Assembly: GCF_032380655.1 (NCBI RefSeq)
Contig: NZ_JAWDIY010000004.1
Location: 186,001-250,000, forward strand
Length of the DNA stretch: 64,000 bases
Reading direction: 5' to 3'
DNA from: Diplocloster hominis
GTDB taxonomy: Bacteria > Bacillota > Clostridia > Lachnospirales > Lachnospiraceae
Made by a program: the position numbers and the translations under genes
Notes under the pieces: model-generated
Told to the model about the DNA's origin: nothing
What the model saw: the letters and a program-made list of their open reading frames with translations, nothing else
Databases searched by the model: none
Part shown: in pieces, positions 18,637-27,433 of the stretch
Numbering within the stretch: the first letter of the stretch is position 1
Layout: the number at the start of each line of letters is the position of its first letter

Positions 18637-19514
18637 AGCCGCTCCCTCCCTCTTCTCTGTACCAGTTTCAGCAGGAAATACACGCCCAATGCCAGCAGAC
18701 AGACGCTAAGGCTTAATGCGGAACCGTAGCCTGCTTCAAAATTGATGAAAGTCGTCTTATAGATTCTGGTGGAAAACACTTCGGTGGCTCCAGCCGGCCC
18801 GCCCTGTGTCATTATCCACACATAGTCAAAGGTCGTGAACGCAGCAATAATGACAAATACAAAATAAGATACGATCGTCGGTTTGATCTGGGGAAGCGTG
18901 ACATTCTTAAGAATCTGCCAGGAGTTAGCCCCCTCCAGCTGCGCTGCCTCGTACAATGCCGCATCTACCTGATGCAGTGCCGACATCATCAGTACCAGCA
19001 CGAATCCCCACCAGTGCCAGTTATCCACAAAGGCCGCCGCATAAAGCGCCTGGTGCTCATTCCCCAGGGGAGCGAAATCCGCCAGGCCTTTGATTCCAAT
19101 CTGCTCAAAAAAGGAGCCGATTCCCGAATAAGGGCTGTAAAAGATGGAAAATATTTTGCCGGCCACCGTGGCGCTGACCACATAGGGCAAAAAACACAGG
19201 GAACGGAAAAACAGCTGGATTTTACCGATTTTCGTAAAAATCAAAGCCATACCTAACCCCAGAATCAGGGGAACAATCAGGAAAATAGACATCCATATCA
19301 CATTGTTTTTAAGGGCGAAGAGAAAATCATAATCGGTAAGCATCCGCCGGAAATTATCCAATCCGTTAAATTGCGGCTCACTCAGGCCGTTCCACTGGGT
19401 AAACGCATAGTAAAACATCGAACAGGCCGGAATCAGAACGATGCTAAGGTGAACCAGAAACGCCGGCAGGATGAAGCAGGTACCTTTTATTTTCTTCTTG
19501 ATGAGTCCGTTCAT
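18633..19514 (-). CDS. ABC sugar transporter permease, MalF type
   Basis: First permease of the interrupted importer, 293 aa. A helix with CFILPAFLVHLSIVLIP is followed by TQWNGLSEPQFNGLDNF; the EAA loop reads QVDAALYEAAQLEG. An AAAGGAG box lies close to the ATG. It follows the split binding-protein gene after a T-rich terminator hairpin. Because its natural promoter lies beyond the inserted element, expression in this strain is uncertain. Confidence 0.93.
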   Translation of the reverse strand: MNGLIKKKIKGTCFILPAFLVHLSIVLIPACSMFYYAFTQWNGLSEPQFNGLDNFRRMLTDYDFLFALKNNVIWMSIFLIVPLILGLGMALIFTKIGKIQLFFRSLCFLPYVVSATVAGKIFSIFYSPYSGIGSFFEQIGIKGLADFAPLGNEHQALYAAAFVDNWHWWGFVLVLMMSALHQVDAALYEAAQLEGANSWQILKNVTLPQIKPTIVSYFVFVIIAAFTTFDYVWIMTQGGPAGATEVFSTRIYKTTFINFEAGYGSALSLSVCLLALGVYFLLKLVQRRGRERL

Positions 19515-19587
19515 GAAATATCTCCTTTCATAAAACTGAAGTTTCGGGTTCTTCTTCCCTCAGAGCAAGAGCACCCTGTTTGGGAAG

Positions 19588-19620
19588 AAAAAAAGGCTGC
19601 GGTGTGTATCCGCCGCAGCC
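19588..19620 (-). terminator. Intercistronic terminator after binding-protein gene
   Basis: The stem GGCTGCGG/CCGCAGCC (19595-19602, 19613-19620) is followed on the minus strand by TTTTTTTCTTCCC. It lies 17 bp after the binding-protein stop and before the permeases, the same arrangement as at 9525-9603. Confidence 0.8.
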
Positions 19621-19637
19621 TCCCCGTATATGCCCTG

Positions 19638-20834
19638 TCATCCTGCAAACACATAACCATCCGCCAGATCCTGTTCCAGGCACTCTTGTGCTTTGAGCAG
19701 GAAGGTATCCAGATCCATCTGATCATAGAATACTTTATCCAGGTTATCGTTTAAGAACCACGCCGTCTTCGACGGATAGAACCCCCAGGGTGCATAGCCG
19801 ACAGATTCCGCATTCATATTCTGATCCTGCACATCCAGTGTCGTGCGGATCTGATCCGGCATATCTTCGGGATAGTTGGATGCATCGATGGAGCGGGCGG
19901 GAGTGGAGAATCCAGCAGCCACTGCCTGCGCGCATTTCTCTTCATTCATATAAAAGTCCATCATCAGCTCCACACACAGGTCCGGATATTTGGTATCCGC
20001 ATTGATTCCGATGGCTTCACCGAGGGTGATGGCGGAAGCCGCCGGCATACCATCCTTCATGGACGGCCACGCACATTGTCCCCATTCAAACTCCCAGGTC
20101 CCGGGAGGGGTGTCAACAAGAGTCAGCCAGGGTCCCTCAAAGTTAAACACTGCCTTCTGATTGGTAAACAACGTCCTTGCCTCATCATTTTTAATGGCCC
20201 CGCTCTTTTTGTCATTGATATAACCCGCATCCCAGTCCGCTTTTAACAGCGCGAACGCCCCTTTGATGTCCGGGTCATCGAATCCGATCTCTCCTTTTAA
20301 CAGCTGCGCTGTCTTTTCGCCTCCCGCATAGCAGGTGATATAATGCTCATAGGGCCAGGTCAGCAGAATATTTTCTCCAGAATAGCCGAAAGATACCGGT
20401 ATCAGACCGGCTGCCAATGCCGCATCACATATGTCCACAAACTCCTGCCTCGTTTTTGGTACATCCTTGCCGAGCTGGTCAAGGAGTGTTTTATTATAGG
20501 TCATGGCCGTCGCTTCCACCGAGTGGGGAAGGGCATACATTTCTCCCTTGTATTCCGTAGAATCGATCGCCCAGTCAAACATGAAATCATCCATCCCGTA
20601 CTGCTCCCGGTAAGGCTCAATATTCAGCAGATGGCCCGTGGAGGCAAAATCCGGAATATCGATACTGTCCATATAGAACATGTCCGGTCCGGCTCCTGCC
20701 CCGATCTGTACCCGGATCGTATTCTGAAGGTCGGGAATCCCCTGGAAATTCACTTTCACATCCGGGTGTTTTTCCTCGAAGGGTTTGATTACATAATCCT
20801 GCCAGACCTGCTGCTGGCTCTCTTTAATATTTAC
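19638..20834 (-). pseudogene. Solute-binding protein, C-terminal part (gene split by the tet(W) element)
   Basis: Codes for about 398 residues of a family 1 solute-binding protein starting at Val-Asn-Ile-Lys-Glu-Ser, with a complete C-terminus but no signal peptide or lipobox of its own. The missing 66 N-terminal residues are at 32167-32364, more than 11 kb away. Both pieces meet on the same in-frame GTA codon and together give a normal 463-aa lipoprotein. An open frame continues into the element to an ATG at 20900 (a chimeric start with a hydrophobic run, no ribosome site), so a hybrid product of 420 aa is possible but unlikely to be a proper lipoprotein. Confidence 0.9.
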
Positions 20835-20846
20835 TGATGTGCGATA
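20822..20846. other. attL: left junction of the integrative element
   Basis: The binding-protein sequence ends and element sequence begins at TAC (20832-20834; GTA on the minus strand). The same trinucleotide is at the other junction (32167-32169). Joining the outer flanks restores an uninterrupted reading frame. A 2-3 bp core is usual for large serine recombinases. Confidence 0.85.
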
Positions 20847-20869
20847 AAGAAGTAATAGAAGTGTAAAAA

Positions 20870-20913
20870 ATTTTGCCGTTCCTATCCGGCACTTGCGCAT
20901 TGTGTCGGATAGG
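20870..20913 (-). terminator. Probable terminator after the recombinase gene
   Basis: Twelve-base arms with one G/T wobble position (CCTATCCGGCAC at 20881-20892, GTGTCGGATAGG at 20902-20913) lie just after the recombinase stop. On the minus strand the stem is followed by a T-rich run (AAAATTTTTT) about 10 bases later. It would reduce read-through from the element into the split binding-protein operon. Confidence 0.5.
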
Positions 20914-20921
20914 TCGGGCGG

Positions 20922-22532
20922 TTATTCGGGCAAGTCCACCTTGCCAACAAAAGAATAATAAATCTCAATGTCCTGTCTGCGGGTCTTGTTCTCGTCATAG
21001 CTGCACTCATGCACAACGATTTTCTCTACAAACTCCCGCAGCAGAGTAGGGGTAAGTTCTTCAAAGCTGGTATGCCGCCGGACAACATTCATAAACTTTT
21101 CTGCGTTCACGGTGGCTTCCTGTGCTTTGGAAAGCTCCGCTTGAATAGCAGCGGCTCTTTCTTTCAGCTCCCGTTGCTCTGCTTCATAGTCTGCCGACAG
21201 CTCTGTGAAACGCTCGTCTGATATGCGCCCGGTCACGCTGTCCTCATACAGCCGCTTGAAGATAGCGGATAACTCGGCTATGCGTTTCTCGGAGGCTTCC
21301 AGTTCCTTTTTCTTGGCGGCGTTCCTGCGTTTGCCCCCGTCCTCGTTCTGCTCAATCAAGAGTTTCATAAACCGGGCTTCATGCTTTGCCGCATAGCTGG
21401 TCACTTTCCGCAGATTGGAGAGTACACCAGCGGTCAAGAGGTCGGTGCGGATAAAGTGCGCCGTACAGTCATGGGTGCGTTTCTTGTAGTTGCCGCAGAT
21501 ATAACAGTCCTGCTTGCGCTTGTCCGTCTGGTATCGCTGCTGATACATCACGCTGCCGCAGTCCGCACAGAACAGTATGCCGGAGAACAAACCCACTTCA
21601 TCATAGCGGTTTGGGCGTTTGCGCTGTTTGCGAAGCTCCTGCACCCGTTCCCATGTTTGGGTGTCTATGATAGGCTCGTGGTGGTTCTCGAAAATCACTT
21701 GCTTTTCCGGGGGATTTTCTACACTGTGCTTGACTTTGTAAGAAAGTTTTTCTGTCTTGAAATTTACCAGACAGCCTGTGTATTCCCGGTTTTCAAGGAT
21801 ATGCACTACGGTATTGGTCGCCCACTTGCACTCATAGCCGGGGTGGTAGCGGCGGGTGCTGCCCGTCCTGCGGTATTCAAGCGTTCCCGGCGTGGGGATT
21901 TGCTGCTCTGTGAGCATACGGGCTATCTTGGTCGGACCATTCCCGGCAAGACAGAGGTTGTATATCTGCTTGACTACGGGTGCAGCTTCCTCGTCAATAA
22001 TGAAATTTTCATCCTCGTCCATGAGGTAGCCATACACAGGCTTGCTTGTGATGGGCTTGCCATTCATGCCTTTTGAGCGTTTTACTGCTTTGATTTTCTT
22101 GCTCGTATCTCTCACCAGCCATTCGTTAAAGATATTCCGCAGCGGGGCAAAGTCATTGTCGCCCTGTGCGCTGTCCACTCCGTCATTGATAGCGATGAAG
22201 CGGACACCTTTCTGTGGGAAAATCATTTCCGTGTACATTCCCACTTGCAGGTAGTTTCGCCCTAACCTCGACATATCCTTTACGATAACTGTCCCGACTT
22301 TTCCGGCTTCAATGTCCGCAAGCATGGCTTGAAAACCGGGTCTTTGAAAGTTCGCACCAGAATAACCGTCGTCCGTGTACCAGCGCAGATTGGAAAAGCC
22401 GTTCTGCTTTGCATAGGTTTCAAGGATACGCTTCTGATTGGAAATGGAATTGCTTTCGCCTTGCAGCTCGTCCTCATGGGATAGTCTTGGGTAAAGGGCG
22501 GTAATTGGTTGTTGGTTGGTCTGTCTTAACAT
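20922..22532 (-). CDS. Large serine recombinase (TndX/TnpX type), integrase of the element
   Basis: Catalyses integration and excision by site-specific recombination. The N-terminal resolvase domain has catalytic Ser18 in YPRLSHED and the conserved MSRLGRNYLQVG helix (about 87-98). A recombinase domain follows, then a zinc ribbon (C322, C325, C343, C346), a coiled-coil Lys/Glu-rich region at about 385-480 and a C-terminal domain. Length 536 aa matches Tn4451/Tn5397-type recombinases. GGAGGATTTT precedes the ATG. It lies at the left end next to attL, as in that family, and explains the 2-3 bp core shared by the junctions. Confidence 0.95.
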   Translation of the reverse strand: MLRQTNQQPITALYPRLSHEDELQGESNSISNQKRILETYAKQNGFSNLRWYTDDGYSGANFQRPGFQAMLADIEAGKVGTVIVKDMSRLGRNYLQVGMYTEMIFPQKGVRFIAINDGVDSAQGDNDFAPLRNIFNEWLVRDTSKKIKAVKRSKGMNGKPITSKPVYGYLMDEDENFIIDEEAAPVVKQIYNLCLAGNGPTKIARMLTEQQIPTPGTLEYRRTGSTRRYHPGYECKWATNTVVHILENREYTGCLVNFKTEKLSYKVKHSVENPPEKQVIFENHHEPIIDTQTWERVQELRKQRKRPNRYDEVGLFSGILFCADCGSVMYQQRYQTDKRKQDCYICGNYKKRTHDCTAHFIRTDLLTAGVLSNLRKVTSYAAKHEARFMKLLIEQNEDGGKRRNAAKKKELEASEKRIAELSAIFKRLYEDSVTGRISDERFTELSADYEAEQRELKERAAAIQAELSKAQEATVNAEKFMNVVRRHTSFEELTPTLLREFVEKIVVHECSYDENKTRRQDIEIYYSFVGKVDLPE

Positions 22533-22643
22533 AAAATCCTCCGTTTCCGACAGCCAGCCCCACTATTCCGTACCTTGATTGTACCACATGGGGCGGCTGT
22601 CTGTATAGCGGCAAAAGCGTCAAATCTGCTTCTTTATGGTCGG

Positions 22644-22832
22644 TCAAATCGCCGTTTTTTGTGTAGCAGCTTCCGCTTCCAGCACTTTCATCATCTTGTC
22701 GGCTGCGGTGTCGGTTGCGCCCTGCTTGAAGAAGCCGGAAACGGTAAGGACGGAGTTGCCCATGCGGATTTCCGTCACACAGTCCGGGCGGCGGTCTGTT
22801 TTGGTGGTGCTTGTCTGTTTCGTTTCTGTCAT
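22644..22832 (-). CDS. TnpW-like transposon-encoded small protein
   Basis: A 62-aa protein beginning MTETKQTSTTKTD and containing a compact segment EIRMGNSVLTVSGFF, which resembles small proteins annotated as TnpW in Clostridia transposons. The open frame extends upstream to 22934, but the ATG at 22832 has an AAAGGAG box. It overlaps the DnaC-like gene's end by 4 bp and precedes the recombinase. Its biochemical role is unknown. Confidence 0.75.
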   Translation of the reverse strand: MTETKQTSTTKTDRRPDCVTEIRMGNSVLTVSGFFKQGATDTAADKMMKVLEAEAATQKTAI

Positions 22833-23683
22833 AGGCTCTCCTTTCGCTGCTTCATCAGTTGCTTTAAGCGTTCCAGCTTTTCCTGTGCGGTTTCCTTTCG
22901 GAAGTTGCTGCCCGTGAAGCGGACGGGGGCGCACATGGAAGTCAGCCTGTCATAGATACGGGCGTGGGGCGTGTCCTGCGGGTGCTGCAATTCCTCCAGC
23001 GTGAGGTTGGTCGTGGCGATCAGCGGCTTGCCGCTTCGGTAACGGCTGTCAATCACGCTGTAAACCTGTTCCAGCCCGTATTCTGTTCCTCGCTCCATAC
23101 CGAAATCATCAAGTATCAGCAGAGGGTAGCTGCAAAGGCGGGAAATATATTCGTTCCTGCCCTCAAAGCTGGCGGCAAGGTCACCCAGTATCGTTGCAAA
23201 GTTTGTCATGCAGACGGCAACCTCTTTTTCCATAAGGGCGTTGGCGATACAGGCGGCAAGGTAGCTTTTTCCCGTCCCCACGCCGCCCCAAAACAGGTAG
23301 CCGATATTTTCAGCCTGCATGGTTTCCCAGCTCTCCACATAAAAGCGGGCGGTTTCGGTCTGCGGGTTTCTGCCGTTGTCATGCTCAAATGTCCAGTTCC
23401 GCATAGCAGGGTCGGTAAAGCCCCGGCGTTTCAAGTCCTCCACTTTTTCAAGGTGCTTCTGTCGGCTTTCGGCGGCTTGCTGCTTTTCACGGGCTGCCCG
23501 CTGGCAGTCGCACTCTGCCGGGTGGCGGTCACGCCCGAAACAAGTCTTTCCCTCTGCAAAATAGGCTTCTTTGGGCGTATGGCACTTACCGCAGTATAAA
23601 AGCCCGTCCTCGCCTGTGTAGTCCTCCGCTTCGGCGGTAGTGGCTGTAATGTCCGTAATCATAGCTTCAATTCCGTTTTTCAT
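22829..23683 (-). CDS. DnaC/IstB-like AAA+ ATP-binding protein
   Basis: Probable helicase loader for replication of the excised element. An N-terminal zinc-finger-like part (CGKC at about 31-34, then a DCQ motif) leads to an AAA+ domain with Walker A GGVGTGKS (about 133-140) and Walker B LLILDDFG. Length is 284 aa from the ATG at 23683, which has an AAGGAGGG box; the frame is open further upstream without a better site. Its ATG overlaps the stop of the Rep-like gene (ATGA). Together they form a replication module like that of many Clostridia mobile elements. Confidence 0.88.
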   Translation of the reverse strand: MKNGIEAMITDITATTAEAEDYTGEDGLLYCGKCHTPKEAYFAEGKTCFGRDRHPAECDCQRAAREKQQAAESRQKHLEKVEDLKRRGFTDPAMRNWTFEHDNGRNPQTETARFYVESWETMQAENIGYLFWGGVGTGKSYLAACIANALMEKEVAVCMTNFATILGDLAASFEGRNEYISRLCSYPLLILDDFGMERGTEYGLEQVYSVIDSRYRSGKPLIATTNLTLEELQHPQDTPHARIYDRLTSMCAPVRFTGSNFRKETAQEKLERLKQLMKQRKESL

Positions 23684-24429
23684 AAGCTCTCGCCCTCCTT
23701 GCATGAATAATCGGGTATGCCCTGTTTCGGGGCAGCCTTGCCTTTGGCAGCGTCCTCCTGCGCCCACTTGTAAATGGTGGCTGCATGGCTGTGGTACTGT
23801 TTCCCGGTGGAAGCGATATGGCAGGAAAGCCGGTCAATATAATACTCCCACTTGTCGGGCAACTCTGTTTTTAGCCCGGAAAGCTCTGTATCGGTCAGTA
23901 TCACATTGTTGTATCTGCCATAAGCGGCGGGGGCGGGGTGTCCCGTTTCTCCCTCTCTCTCTTTTTCTATCTCTATCTCTTTCTCTAACTCTATCTCTAT
24001 CTCTGGTGGACGAATGTCGGACAAATGTCCGCCTTTTGTCCGGGGCGGTAAAAGTGCCTTGTTTTCCAGTCTTGCAGCCCGTTTCCGCTCGGCTTCGGTA
24101 GAGGACTGTCCTATCATCAGCTCAATGTCGGTCATATAGAAAGCCCCGCTGTCAAGCTGCTCCACAAGCCCCAACTGCCGGAAAATCTCTAAAGCCCTCT
24201 CAACCGTCCCTATCTGGTGGCGGGTCAGTGTCGCTATCATCTGCGCTGTGTAGGGGATATGCTCGTCAAGCTGCAATTTCCCGCCGTTTTTCAGCGATTT
24301 TAAGTACAGCTTCAAGAGGATATTGGAGTATAAAATCCCGTCTTTCATATCTTCCAGCAGCACAATGGAGTCGCTGTCAAAAAAGTTCTCTTTCAGCTTG
24401 AGGTAGTAATACTTGCGGTTATCTGCCAT
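23680..24429 (-). CDS. Replication initiator-like protein (RepA N-terminal / phage replisome organizer type)
   Basis: A 249-aa protein that starts MADNRKYYYLKLKENFFDSD, a typical opening for RepA_N/replisome-organizer proteins with a winged-helix domain (about 1-110). The middle is a very charged Glu/Lys/Ile repeat encoded by a simple-sequence tract, and the C-terminal part resembles a DnaD-like domain before the DnaC-like partner gene. The ATG at 24429 has an AAAGGAGG box; the longer frame to 24537 is not favoured. It probably starts replication of the circular form (inference from family and neighbour). Confidence 0.82.
   Translation of the reverse strand: MADNRKYYYLKLKENFFDSDSIVLLEDMKDGILYSNILLKLYLKSLKNGGKLQLDEHIPYTAQMIATLTRHQIGTVERALEIFRQLGLVEQLDSGAFYMTDIELMIGQSSTEAERKRAARLENKALLPPRTKGGHLSDIRPPEIEIELEKEIEIEKEREGETGHPAPAAYGRYNNVILTDTELSGLKTELPDKWEYYIDRLSCHIASTGKQYHSHAATIYKWAQEDAAKGKAAPKQGIPDYSCKEGESL
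23948..24004. repeat. CTCTAT/CTCT simple repeat inside the Rep-like gene
   Basis: About 57 bases of pyrimidine-rich repeats (CTCTAT units) encode an alternating Glu-Ile/Glu-Lys stretch. In-frame slippage could change linker length without loss of the downstream domain; slippage by units not divisible by three would truncate it. Confidence 0.8.
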
Positions 24430-24631
24430 TGTCCCTGTCCTCCTTTTTCCGGCGTTTGGAGTAGTAGTGGGGGCAGAGTATGATAACCGCCCGGAAGCTC
24501 TGCTTGCAGCTATGGGTACAGCCCCGGCAGAGGTCATTGTATGTGATACGATCGCAGGTGGAATTCCCGACTTTCACTTGCCGCAGGAAAAAAGACCATT
24601 CCAGCCGCCGTTTCTTGCTCATTCTTGGCAT
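24419..24631 (-). CDS. Small cysteine-containing element protein
   Basis: A 70-aa basic protein (MPRMSKKRRLEWSFFL start) with CDRITYNDLCRGCTHSC, a potential zinc-binding knuckle, and a further Cys near residue 52. An AAAGGAG box is 8 bases before the ATG. It overlaps the Rep-like gene by 11 bp. Similar proteins occur beside the relaxase in Clostridia IMEs. Function is unknown. The 185 bases between it and the relaxase hold no gene that I can support. Confidence 0.65.
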   Translation of the reverse strand: MPRMSKKRRLEWSFFLRQVKVGNSTCDRITYNDLCRGCTHSCKQSFRAVIILCPHYYSKRRKKEDRDNGR

Positions 24632-24816
24632 GGGTGCGCTCCTTTCTGCCGTTTCCGCTGGTGTGGCGGTATCGGCGGTAATTCTGTATCATCTCGGTAT
24701 CATTTTCGGGTTTTTTCTGCCCTATAAGCCCGTTAAAAAATCCTTTGGTATTTGCGGATAGGGTACGGGGCAGCCCCCTTGTTCTGTATAGGTTCGGGTA
24801 CATTTTGGGGCGGTTT

Positions 24817-26439
24817 TTATCGTTCCTGTTCCTGCCTTTTCACAGGCTTGCGCTCCCGGTGTAAAATCTGGTCGATATTGCCCTTGACAGTCTGTAAGCG
24901 GCGGTATTCCTCCCGTTTTGCCCGGTAATCGTTGTAGCCGCTGTTTTTCTCTTGGATAAGGGTTTCAATCTCTGCTTGCAGGGCTTTATAGCTCGGCAGC
25001 TTGGAAATGCCGTTTTCCCTGAAATAGCGGGCGGCTGCGTCTGCTATGATAAAGTCGCTTTCGTACTTCTGACGGTAGGCTGCTTTTGCTTTGGCGTTTT
25101 TCTGCTGTTTCAGCCCGTCCCGGACAGGGCGGGTCTTGGAATAGGCAAGCACCTGCCGTTGCAGCTCCTTTTTCCCGTTCAGCGTCTTTTCCATCTGCTT
25201 CAGCTCTGTAAGGCTTTCCCGCATGGCGGTATAGGCGGCAGAACAGGCTTCGTCCAGTTCCTCCGGGGAAGAAAAGCCGTACTGCTGATAGGCGGTAACG
25301 GTAGCTGCCATTTGCTTTAGGTTGTGCTTTGCCGCCCAGCGGTCATAGCCCACGCCCTTGCCCTCGGCTCGCTTGGCTTCCCGGTCAACCATGCGCTGCA
25401 AGGTGTTGTCTGCCGGGGTGGTTTTTGTGGTTTTTTCCCCTTGTGACAGCTTTTTAACCGCGGCAGGGTATTCGAGTATGGCTTTGCTCTGTTCGGCGGC
25501 TCTGTGGGCGTTCTGCGTAAGCAGGACAAGGACAGCAGCCTTGTCAAAATCGTCCCCCAGCTTCCGGGCTGTGATAGGCTTTGTCCTGTCCGGCGTGAGG
25601 TAGGAAAGCCGCCCCCGGCTCTCCTTGACGGTCACACCCTCCCGCAGCAAAAGGGAAGAAAATTCGTCAAAGCTGCCAGCTTGGGAAAGTGCCTGCCGTA
25701 TCGTCCGGCGCAGCTTCGCCTTGTCCGTTTCAAACTTGGTGGGCTTGGTCGGCTGTCCTGCGGCTTCTCTGACAGCGTTCTCTTTATCAAGGGCAAGCTG
25801 TCCTTTCTTTGCCGCCCAGTATTCCCGTTCGGTTATCCGTTCCTTGCTGCCGCTTAGGAGGTCGATTTGGTAAAGCCCCTCCCGGTGGCACATCTCCATG
25901 ACTTCACTCTTGAAATATTCCATAGCGGCGTTGGTGCAGCGGTGCTTGCAGCCCTCCCGTGTGTCGGCTGGTCTGTCCATGTAGGGCAGAAGCGGGACTT
26001 CATAAATCCGCAGGGAGTTGATGACGATATGCACATGGATATTGCCGCTGTGGTTATGCCCGTCCGGGTGGGTGCAGACTAAGGCTTGGTGTCCGGGGAA
26101 ATGCTCTTTACAGAACTGCTCGCCCAGCTCCTGCGCCCGGTCTACGGTCAAGCCGTTGTCTGTCCCGTCCCGTGGGTCAAAGCTGATGATATAGTGGTGG
26201 CTTTTCACATCTTCCCGTTTTTGGTTTTTCTCATAGCGGAGATTAGCCCGCATACAGGCAACAGCGAAATCCTCGCCCCCACAGTTGAGGGAAGAAATGC
26301 GGTAATCCTCCCTCGGTATCAGCCGCCCGTTTTCATCAAGGGTGGGCTTCATGGTAAACTCGTCATGCTCAAATGTGAGATAGGCTTCCGCTGCGCCATA
26401 GTCCGCATTTTTAGAGCTGATATGTTTGAATGTTGCCAA
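24817..26439 (-). CDS. Relaxase / mobilization nuclease (MobP-type)
   Basis: Nicks oriT and stays covalently bound to the transferred strand. The three-His metal motif reads HNHSGNIHVH (about residues 128-137 of the chosen start). The N-terminus is ATFKHISSKN, typical of this IME relaxase group. The C-terminal 250 residues are helical and charged. No ATG starts the frame. Candidate starts are TTG at 26469, GTG at 26448 and TTG at 26439; the last is chosen because it begins at the conserved ATFKH. It overlaps the 3' end of mobC, so translation is probably coupled. No coupling protein or conjugative pore gene is present, so transfer needs a helper. Confidence 0.9.
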   Translation of the reverse strand: MATFKHISSKNADYGAAEAYLTFEHDEFTMKPTLDENGRLIPREDYRISSLNCGGEDFAVACMRANLRYEKNQKREDVKSHHYIISFDPRDGTDNGLTVDRAQELGEQFCKEHFPGHQALVCTHPDGHNHSGNIHVHIVINSLRIYEVPLLPYMDRPADTREGCKHRCTNAAMEYFKSEVMEMCHREGLYQIDLLSGSKERITEREYWAAKKGQLALDKENAVREAAGQPTKPTKFETDKAKLRRTIRQALSQAGSFDEFSSLLLREGVTVKESRGRLSYLTPDRTKPITARKLGDDFDKAAVLVLLTQNAHRAAEQSKAILEYPAAVKKLSQGEKTTKTTPADNTLQRMVDREAKRAEGKGVGYDRWAAKHNLKQMAATVTAYQQYGFSSPEELDEACSAAYTAMRESLTELKQMEKTLNGKKELQRQVLAYSKTRPVRDGLKQQKNAKAKAAYRQKYESDFIIADAAARYFRENGISKLPSYKALQAEIETLIQEKNSGYNDYRAKREEYRRLQTVKGNIDQILHRERKPVKRQEQER

Positions 26440-26809
26440 CAGCGTCACCCACTTTCTGCAAGACTTCAAACTTTAGGGCAGCAAGGTCGGAAACCGCCGC
26501 CCGTACCTCCCCGGCAAGCTGCGGGTAGGGGCTGTGCCACTCGTTCAGCGTCCGGGCTATCTGGTTTAAGTTGCCGCCGATCCTGCCGTATTCGGCGGTC
26601 AGCTTCCCGACAGCGGCAAGCAACTCGTCATTGACGGGGGAAACGGTTATGATGGGGCGTATGGCTGCCCCGGTTATGGCTTGCCGGATAAACTCGGCTT
26701 GGCTCATGTTGTAAGCAGAAAGCCTTTCCGCAAACTCGGCGTATTCTTCCTCGGTCATGCGTGTCTTGACTACCCGGCTGCGGTGCGGCGTGTTATATCG
26801 TTTTCGCAT
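26411..26809 (-). CDS. mobC: MobC-like mobilization accessory protein
   Basis: A 132-aa protein with an N-terminal ribbon-helix-helix-like DNA-binding region (RVVKTRMTEEEYAEFAERL) and the MobC signature GRIGGNLNQIARTLNEW. Such proteins help the relaxase melt or bind oriT. A GAAGGAGG box lies 7 bases before the ATG at 26809, so the longer open frame to 27136 is not used. It overlaps the relaxase gene start by about 29 bases or more. Confidence 0.88.
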   Translation of the reverse strand: MRKRYNTPHRSRVVKTRMTEEEYAEFAERLSAYNMSQAEFIRQAITGAAIRPIITVSPVNDELLAAVGKLTAEYGRIGGNLNQIARTLNEWHSPYPQLAGEVRAAVSDLAALKFEVLQKVGDAVGNIQTYQL

Positions 26810-26827
26810 GGTAAAACCTCCTTCGGC

Positions 26828-27211
26828 TGTGCGTGGTGTCCTCTCACTAATAGGAGAAAAACAGGGTGTAAAGCGGAACTGTTTTTGAAAAATCCGAAAA
26901 ATTATTTTGAGGGATTTTCCAGCGGCGTAAGCCGCATAAGCAGGGTTTGGGGAAGGCACTCCCCAACAAGATTCCCGCAGGGGCAAAATGAGCGATAAGC
27001 GAATTTTGGTACTGCGGTAGAATCTTGCTCTGAAAAACTCCGGCGTTCCCCGGCTTCCGTACTTTCCGCTAACAAGACGTTTCAAAAGGGCTTTGCTACC
27101 CGCTATTCCGGCATATCTTGAAAATTTTCCTTTCACTACCTACAACACCACGCAAAGCAAAATGGACGGAGATTTTTAGAATTTCCCCTTATTCCCTACA
27201 ACACCACGCAA
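26828..27211. other. Candidate origin of transfer with repeated CACCACGCA motifs
   Basis: The 26810-27433 gap holds no gene. A 17-base sequence, CCTACAACACCACGCAA, is repeated directly at 27139-27155 and 27195-27211, and its core occurs once inverted (TGCGTGGTGT, 26830-26839) close to mobC. Repeats next to mobC and relaxase genes are where oriT usually lies. No nic site can be assigned from sequence alone. Confidence 0.45.
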
Positions 27212-27346
27212 GCCGAAAAAGGCGGACAATGGCAGTATTTTTTTCTTTGATACCCTCCACGGATAAGTAAGGGATTTTGCCAACTGCGGCGGCAATTTTC
27301 CCTTTTGTTTTTTCATACTGGGGATTTTCAAAAATGCCAAACAGGA

Positions 27347-27388
27347 ACGAAAAAAAGCAGCAAATCTGTTGAATAGATTTACTGCTTT
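27347..27388 (-). terminator. Terminator between the HTH gene and the mobilization genes
   Basis: Stem AAAGCAG/CTGCTTT extended by AAATCT/AGATTT (27354-27388, one-base bulges) is followed on the minus strand by TTTTTTTCG. It ends the sigma-like/HTH transcript 46 bp after the HTH stop. Confidence 0.75.
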
Positions 27389-27433
27389 CTGGTTGCCGGC
27401 GAAGCGGCGGTTATTCAGTTGTAGGCGGTAGGG

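Noticed and set aside
24534..24803. 89-codon frame between relaxase and the small Cys protein
   Set aside because: Overlaps the Cys protein in another frame, without ribosome site or recognisable features.
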